Source: Mariannaea sp. PMI_226
Taxonomy: Eukaryota; Ascomycota; Sordariomycetes; Hypocreales; Nectriaceae
DNA length: 64,000 nt
Direction of reading: 5' to 3'
NCBI GenBank assembly: GCA_024336345.1
Contig: JANFOG010000003.1
Span: 1,866,501 to 1,930,500 of the forward strand
In this document: piece after piece, positions 60,022-64,000 of the stretch
Position numbering within the stretch: the first letter of the stretch is position 1
Layout: every line of letters starts with the position of its first letter
Position numbers and translations under genes: made by a program
Notes under the pieces: model-generated
Told to the model about the DNA's origin: nothing
What the model saw: only the letters and a program-made list of their open reading frames with translations
Database searches by the model: none

Positions 60022-62016
60022 CTACCAGCCACTTGCAGAGTTGGCCTGGTAGTTGCCAGACTTAGCTTCACCACTGGCCCAAGCATCGTTACTGGTGTTG
60101 GCCTCACCGCCGCCCCAGGAATCACCACCGACATCACCGGAGCTGCCCCAAGCACCACCACCCCCATTCTGACCCGAGTTTTCACCTTGGCCCTCTGTGA
60201 CCGCGGCCTCATCAGGATCAAAGTCAGAGTCAGCTTCAAACTTTAGATTATCGCGAGCTTCTCCTTCAGGTATGTGCTGCTGAAGGAATTCAGGAATCTC
60301 TTGGTCTGTTTCGAGTAAAGTTCTTGTAAGGACACTTGCCAGAGACTCATCACGTTCGGAAAAGAATGAAGTTGCAATACCGCGATGTCCGATGCGCCCA
60401 GTACGACCTACTCAGGGTGTTAGATAGTGATCGGCAAAGGAAGGCGTCTGGTAACATACCGATTCGATGTGTATATTCTTCTATCCCACCATAATCCATG
60501 GATGGTAGGTCATAGTTGATTACGTGCATGACATTCTGAACATCAATGCCTCGTGCAGTGACTCCGGTGGCGATCAGAATTGGGGCATTTCCGGAGCGAA
60601 ACGCGCGCATGGCGGCTTCACGCTCCCGCTGGGTGCGATCGCTATGAATCGAAGTCACAGGGAGCTTCATATTGAAAAGGAAATCATCCAAGTTGTCTGC
60701 TTCCTGTCGACTGTTCACAAATATAATTGTTCGGACCCCAGCCATCTCCCCAAGAAGCTGGAGCAGCAGATCCCTCTTTTCGTGCCTTTCGGCATGAAGA
60801 ACAACTTGCTTGATGTTCTCGGTGGTACTTCCAGCCCGCCCAACACGGAAACGGACGTGAGATGCGGATAGATATTGCTTGGCCAAGTCACGGGCGCCCT
60901 TGGGGAAAGTGGCGGAGAAAAGACCAAACTTGACGTTTCCTTCATCCTGTTCTGTTTTATGCATGATTAGGTATCGACTGCAACTTAATGGAAAGGGAGC
61001 ACATACCTCCTCCAGTAAGAATCTTCTGAAGTTCTTCATTCCAGTCCTGATCAAGCATCTCGTCGGCTTCATCCAGAATCATGTATCGAAGTCGTCGAAG
61101 AGTTAAAACCCTTGGCCGCTCGATGAAATCGACGAGGCGACCGGGTGTACCAATGAGTACATCGCAGCCCTTGGACAAGAGAGAGATTTGGTCACGGACG
61201 GGAACTCCTCCATACACAACACCTGGCCGAAGCATAGTTCGATAGCAGAACTTGCGAGCTTCATTGAAGATCTGAACAGCAAGCTCACGGGTGGGGACAA
61301 CGATAAGTACAAGTGGTTCAGCTGTGACTTCGTCAACCCCTTCACGAAAGGTGGCTGGATTTGGGCGCGGTGCTGCCAGCTTTCTAGCCTTCCCCATGAG
61401 CTTGCTCAAGATAGGAATCAAGTAGGCTGCAGTTTTCCCTGAACCTATGTTTCGTGTGAGCCGTAGAAAAGTGCAGAATATTGAGCCGACAAACCAGTTT
61501 GTGCGATGCCGATTACATCATAGCCTTGAAGGATAGAGGGAATTGTGAACTTTTGTATCGGAGTAGGGGAGTCAAACCCGCAAAGTTCAACGTTCTCCAG
61601 CATTACAGGGTGAAGACCAGAATCCTTGAAGATGCGAACGGGGTGAATCTTGACAGGACCTTCTTGGGTTACCTCGATACTCTCGATGCTACTCAACGTT
61701 AGAGAACGCAACTAGTATTTTATGATTAGGAGGTTTTATTTTACCGAGAGAAATCGAGCCCAGTTCGCTCGTGGCGTGTCGCAGTCTCACCAAAGAGCTC
61801 CAGCTCTAGTTCAGGATACTTGGGGCCGACATCCCCGTATTCATCTTTCCATTCGTAGGTGCGAGCATGAGAGCCCCAAGTCTCATCGCCATTCCCAGTA
61901 GCCAGAGTGGCATAGTCGTAAGCCTGAGGCTCAGTCCACTTTGCATTCTCACCCCCATCGTTGGCATTGTTAGAAAGGGCTGCTTCGGGCCTTCCAGCGG
62001 TAAAGGTGTCAGCCAT
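60022..62016 (-). CDS. DEAD-box RNA helicase, Ded1/DDX3/Vasa-like
   Basis: ATP-dependent RNA unwinding, probably in translation or mRNP remodelling. Five exons on the minus strand: 62016-61745, 61688-61495, 61444-61007, 60951-60460 and 60407-60022, introns of 50-56 nt, all phases consistent, 593 aa. Motifs in order: Q motif (FDSPTPIQ), Walker A AQTGSGKT at 153-160, PTREL, GG, TPGR, DEAD at 280-283, SAT, and HRIGRTGR at 463-470. The linker PVRIFKDSGLHP replaces the usual Ded1 entry, and motif neighbours (DEADEMLDQDWNEE; SERDESLASVLTRTLLETDQ) differ from canonical Ded1, so this looks like a diverged paralogue. The C-terminus after residue 535 is Gly/Asn/Trp-rich (GGGGAWGSSGDVGGDSWGGG), ending in SGW, which suits RNA binding or condensate formation. 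Catalytic motifs are intact. Confidence 0.93.
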
Positions 62017-63484
62017 AATGAAGTGCTGAAGACGCGAGAAGTCAGAGGAGTTGATGTGGGTTCTGTAGTTAGAGATTAGTTGATGGACTGATATTTGACT
62101 CTGGACCTCAGGAAATCAAGCCTCGTAGGGATTGAAACCCAGCGACGGCAGAGGGGGGAGATAGAAGCAGAAATGCTGCAAAGACATGAAAAAAGGGACC
62201 AATGTAAAGACAAATAAAAAATGGACCATAGAACTGCTGGATGTGTTTATTCTTAGGCTATGGGGAAGCAGAAGAAGAGGAAGGGCGGTTTGATAATGAA
62301 GCTCGCCGTAATAAATACGAACACATTAACCGCAGCAGAGCAAGAGAGATAGAAGCAAGCTGAAGAGAAATACATACCGGATCCTGAGAAAACAAACTCA
62401 ACCCAGCTCAGGGGGCACAACTCAACGTTGCTCCTCTGAGATCAAGTCAGTGATGATGTTGAAAGAAAGAAGCAGAAAGGAGCAGGCGAGGCAAAGGAGA
62501 AGGAAGCAAGTTGCTTTGGTGATCTGGTTGGTCAGCACGTGTTGCCCCTTCCTCGCGTGTTGCGCTTGAGTATCTCTGTATGTTCACATGATATAACAGC
62601 TCTCTGATTGGACAAGAGACTAAACTAATACTTGCCTTATCATAAGAGGATAAGTATTGGCCTGCTGCCTTCGAACGCGCCAAGTTTGTAGGAGAGTTGG
62701 CCGAAGACAGGCGAGTATATTTGTATTAGTCCTAATATAGGCGTGCATCTATTTATAGGAATCTGGTCAACACTAGGGTTCTGAACTGATGTATTGGGGA
62801 TCCTGAGAAGCCAGTAGAGTTCCGTGGAATGCTGGGCCTGGCGTCATGGGCATGGGTGTGTGGGTGCACAACCATGGCCGGCTTGGTTAGAGGCGGTCGA
62901 TGTTGATGGGGACAACATGCCACCGGTATTGATCACATATGATGTTAACAGACAAGTGCAAGAGGACATGAGTTTACCACGGGATCCTCAATGGAATGGG
63001 GGATGAGACTGAGTGACCTCATGATGGAAGATGATAAATTGAGTTCCACAGCAGGGCCTCGCAATCATTTCATTTCTAGGTGTAGAACTTTCCTCTCCTT
63101 GGCTATGGAAAGACCTCAACTTCGTTAACAAGCCGTTGGTAGTACAGATATATTGGTTTGGTACTAGGGGTGACGCAATCAGCCGCCTGCTCGATGCAAA
63201 CATCAGCGAGCACTACCACACCCATGACCCCCCTCCTCACCTTGAGGTTATCCGCGTGCCACACACCAAATTCAAGTATTTACTGCATTATACTGCGCTT
63301 GATTTTGGCCGAATCATCATCGAATCGCCTCAAGGGGGAGGCTGCACTAAATCAGCCCCCATGGCAACCAATACAACAAGAGAGGCAGAAAATACAGCAT
63401 TCCCTCATCTTGTAGTTGCCTGATTTCTCTTCAGGGCAGCCGTTCAGTTTACCAGCATTTTATTATATTTATCGTTTCTCATAC
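62017..63484. other. Intergenic: helicase promoter and downstream gene 3' flank
   Basis: Promoter and leader of the helicase (62017-62500, with AG-rich tracts) and then the 3' flank of the minus-strand gene entering from the right edge. Only short, featureless open frames. Confidence 0.45.
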
Positions 63485-64000
63485 TCACCAGAGGCTGAGA
63501 AGGTCCTGTACGTCCACTGCTGCCGAGCTCTCGTAACCCTCCATTCCATCTTGTAAAACCCTATCTAGGACTGCTGCAGCCCGTCCTGTCGGACCACCCT
63601 GTTTTCTTGCTTCATCAACGCCTTTCATTACTGCCTCGAGAAATTTCCGTTCAAAAACTCGTTGCCTGGCTTCTCGACTGGGATATATCTCGCCTTCCTC
63701 GTCTCGACGAGAACCATATAAGTTGAGGTATTCAAACGCATTGGAGTCTCGAGGAATCCGGTATATGCTATCCCAAGTTTCGGACTCATCCTCCGGGATT
63801 TCTGTCTCGGATCGAAGGCCGGTTTCAATGAATTTTGATAGCGCTGTGATCTGGCGTGTGTAGGTTGCAGCATCCTTAGCTCGTAGGCCTGATCTAGGAG
63901 CTGAAGACCATCCTGTTTTAGAAGTTGCTACCTGCCATCCCATCATTGCACAAAAGCTGTTCAATGTCTTAACCCAGCCTCCTGGACAGCTAACAGCACC
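63485..64000 (-). CDS. Partial gene at right edge, 3' part, unrecognised
   Basis: The minus-strand frame is open from the window edge (64000) to TGA at 63485: 171 residues, start outside the window. The product is charged and helical (TYTRQITALSKFIETGLRSE; ARQRVFERKFLEAVMKGVDE) and ends in VQDLLSLW. I do not recognise the family. The last codons read CTC TGG TGA within CTCTG-GTGAGT, a strong donor signal, so either the protein stops here or a further exon follows to the left. The acceptor after AATCAG near 63425 would extend it by only about 19 residues. The sequence looks coding, not random, because of balanced composition and amphipathic helices. Confidence 0.6.
   Translation of the reverse strand, partial: GAVSCPGGWVKTLNSFCAMMGWQVATSKTGWSSAPRSGLRAKDAATYTRQITALSKFIETGLRSETEIPEDESETWDSIYRIPRDSNAFEYLNLYGSRRDEEGEIYPSREARQRVFERKFLEAVMKGVDEARKQGGPTGRAAAVLDRVLQDGMEGYESSAAVDVQDLLSLW

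Overview
The window is nuclear DNA of a filamentous ascomycete, most likely a sordariomycete and plausibly Hypocreales. The basis is short spliceosomal introns (49-171 nt, GTRNGT-type donors, CAG/TAG acceptors), pyrimidine-rich leaders, no operons, and fungal-only families (DUF3433 membrane protein, fungal F-box, DNF-type flippase, MSC7-like aldehyde dehydrogenase). I see no bacterial, organellar or viral genes, no CRISPR array, no rRNA and no convincing tRNA.

Layout. 1-8.6 kb has no intact gene: it holds a four-copy 20-bp repeat (687-1075) and a decayed gene on the minus strand (2634-3242). 8.65-11.5 kb carries a spliced DUF3433 membrane protein. 12.97-14.6 kb (minus) encodes a disordered 548-aa protein with a motif repeated at both ends. 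14.6-22.6 kb is a gene desert. 23.1-25.6 kb encodes a coiled-coil/low-complexity protein preceded by about 1.27 kb with no ATG in any forward frame. 27.1-28.7 kb (minus) is an F-box protein. 33.1-34.6 kb (minus) is an unrecognised four-exon gene of 416 aa. 36.9-37.2 kb has an F-box-like fragment.

From 39.8 kb onward the window is mostly housekeeping. A NIPA-type Mg2+ transporter (minus) and V-ATPase subunit E (plus) diverge from an 0.8-kb promoter containing a perfect palindrome. V-ATPase E converges on a putative Smc5/6-associated CANIN-domain protein with a PIP-box-like N-terminus. After 5.8 kb of intergenic DNA come a DNF-type P4-ATPase, a membrane-anchored aldehyde dehydrogenase, and (convergent with it) a five-exon DEAD-box RNA helicase. 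A gene running off the right edge closes the window.

Most genes act in separate processes: membrane lipid asymmetry and ion homeostasis (P4-ATPase, V-ATPase, NIPA), ubiquitin ligase substrate choice (F-box), genome maintenance (CANIN) and RNA metabolism (helicase). I see no biosynthetic or defence cluster. Exon structures were worked out by hand from splice signals and frame continuity. Gene density is about one per 6 kb.
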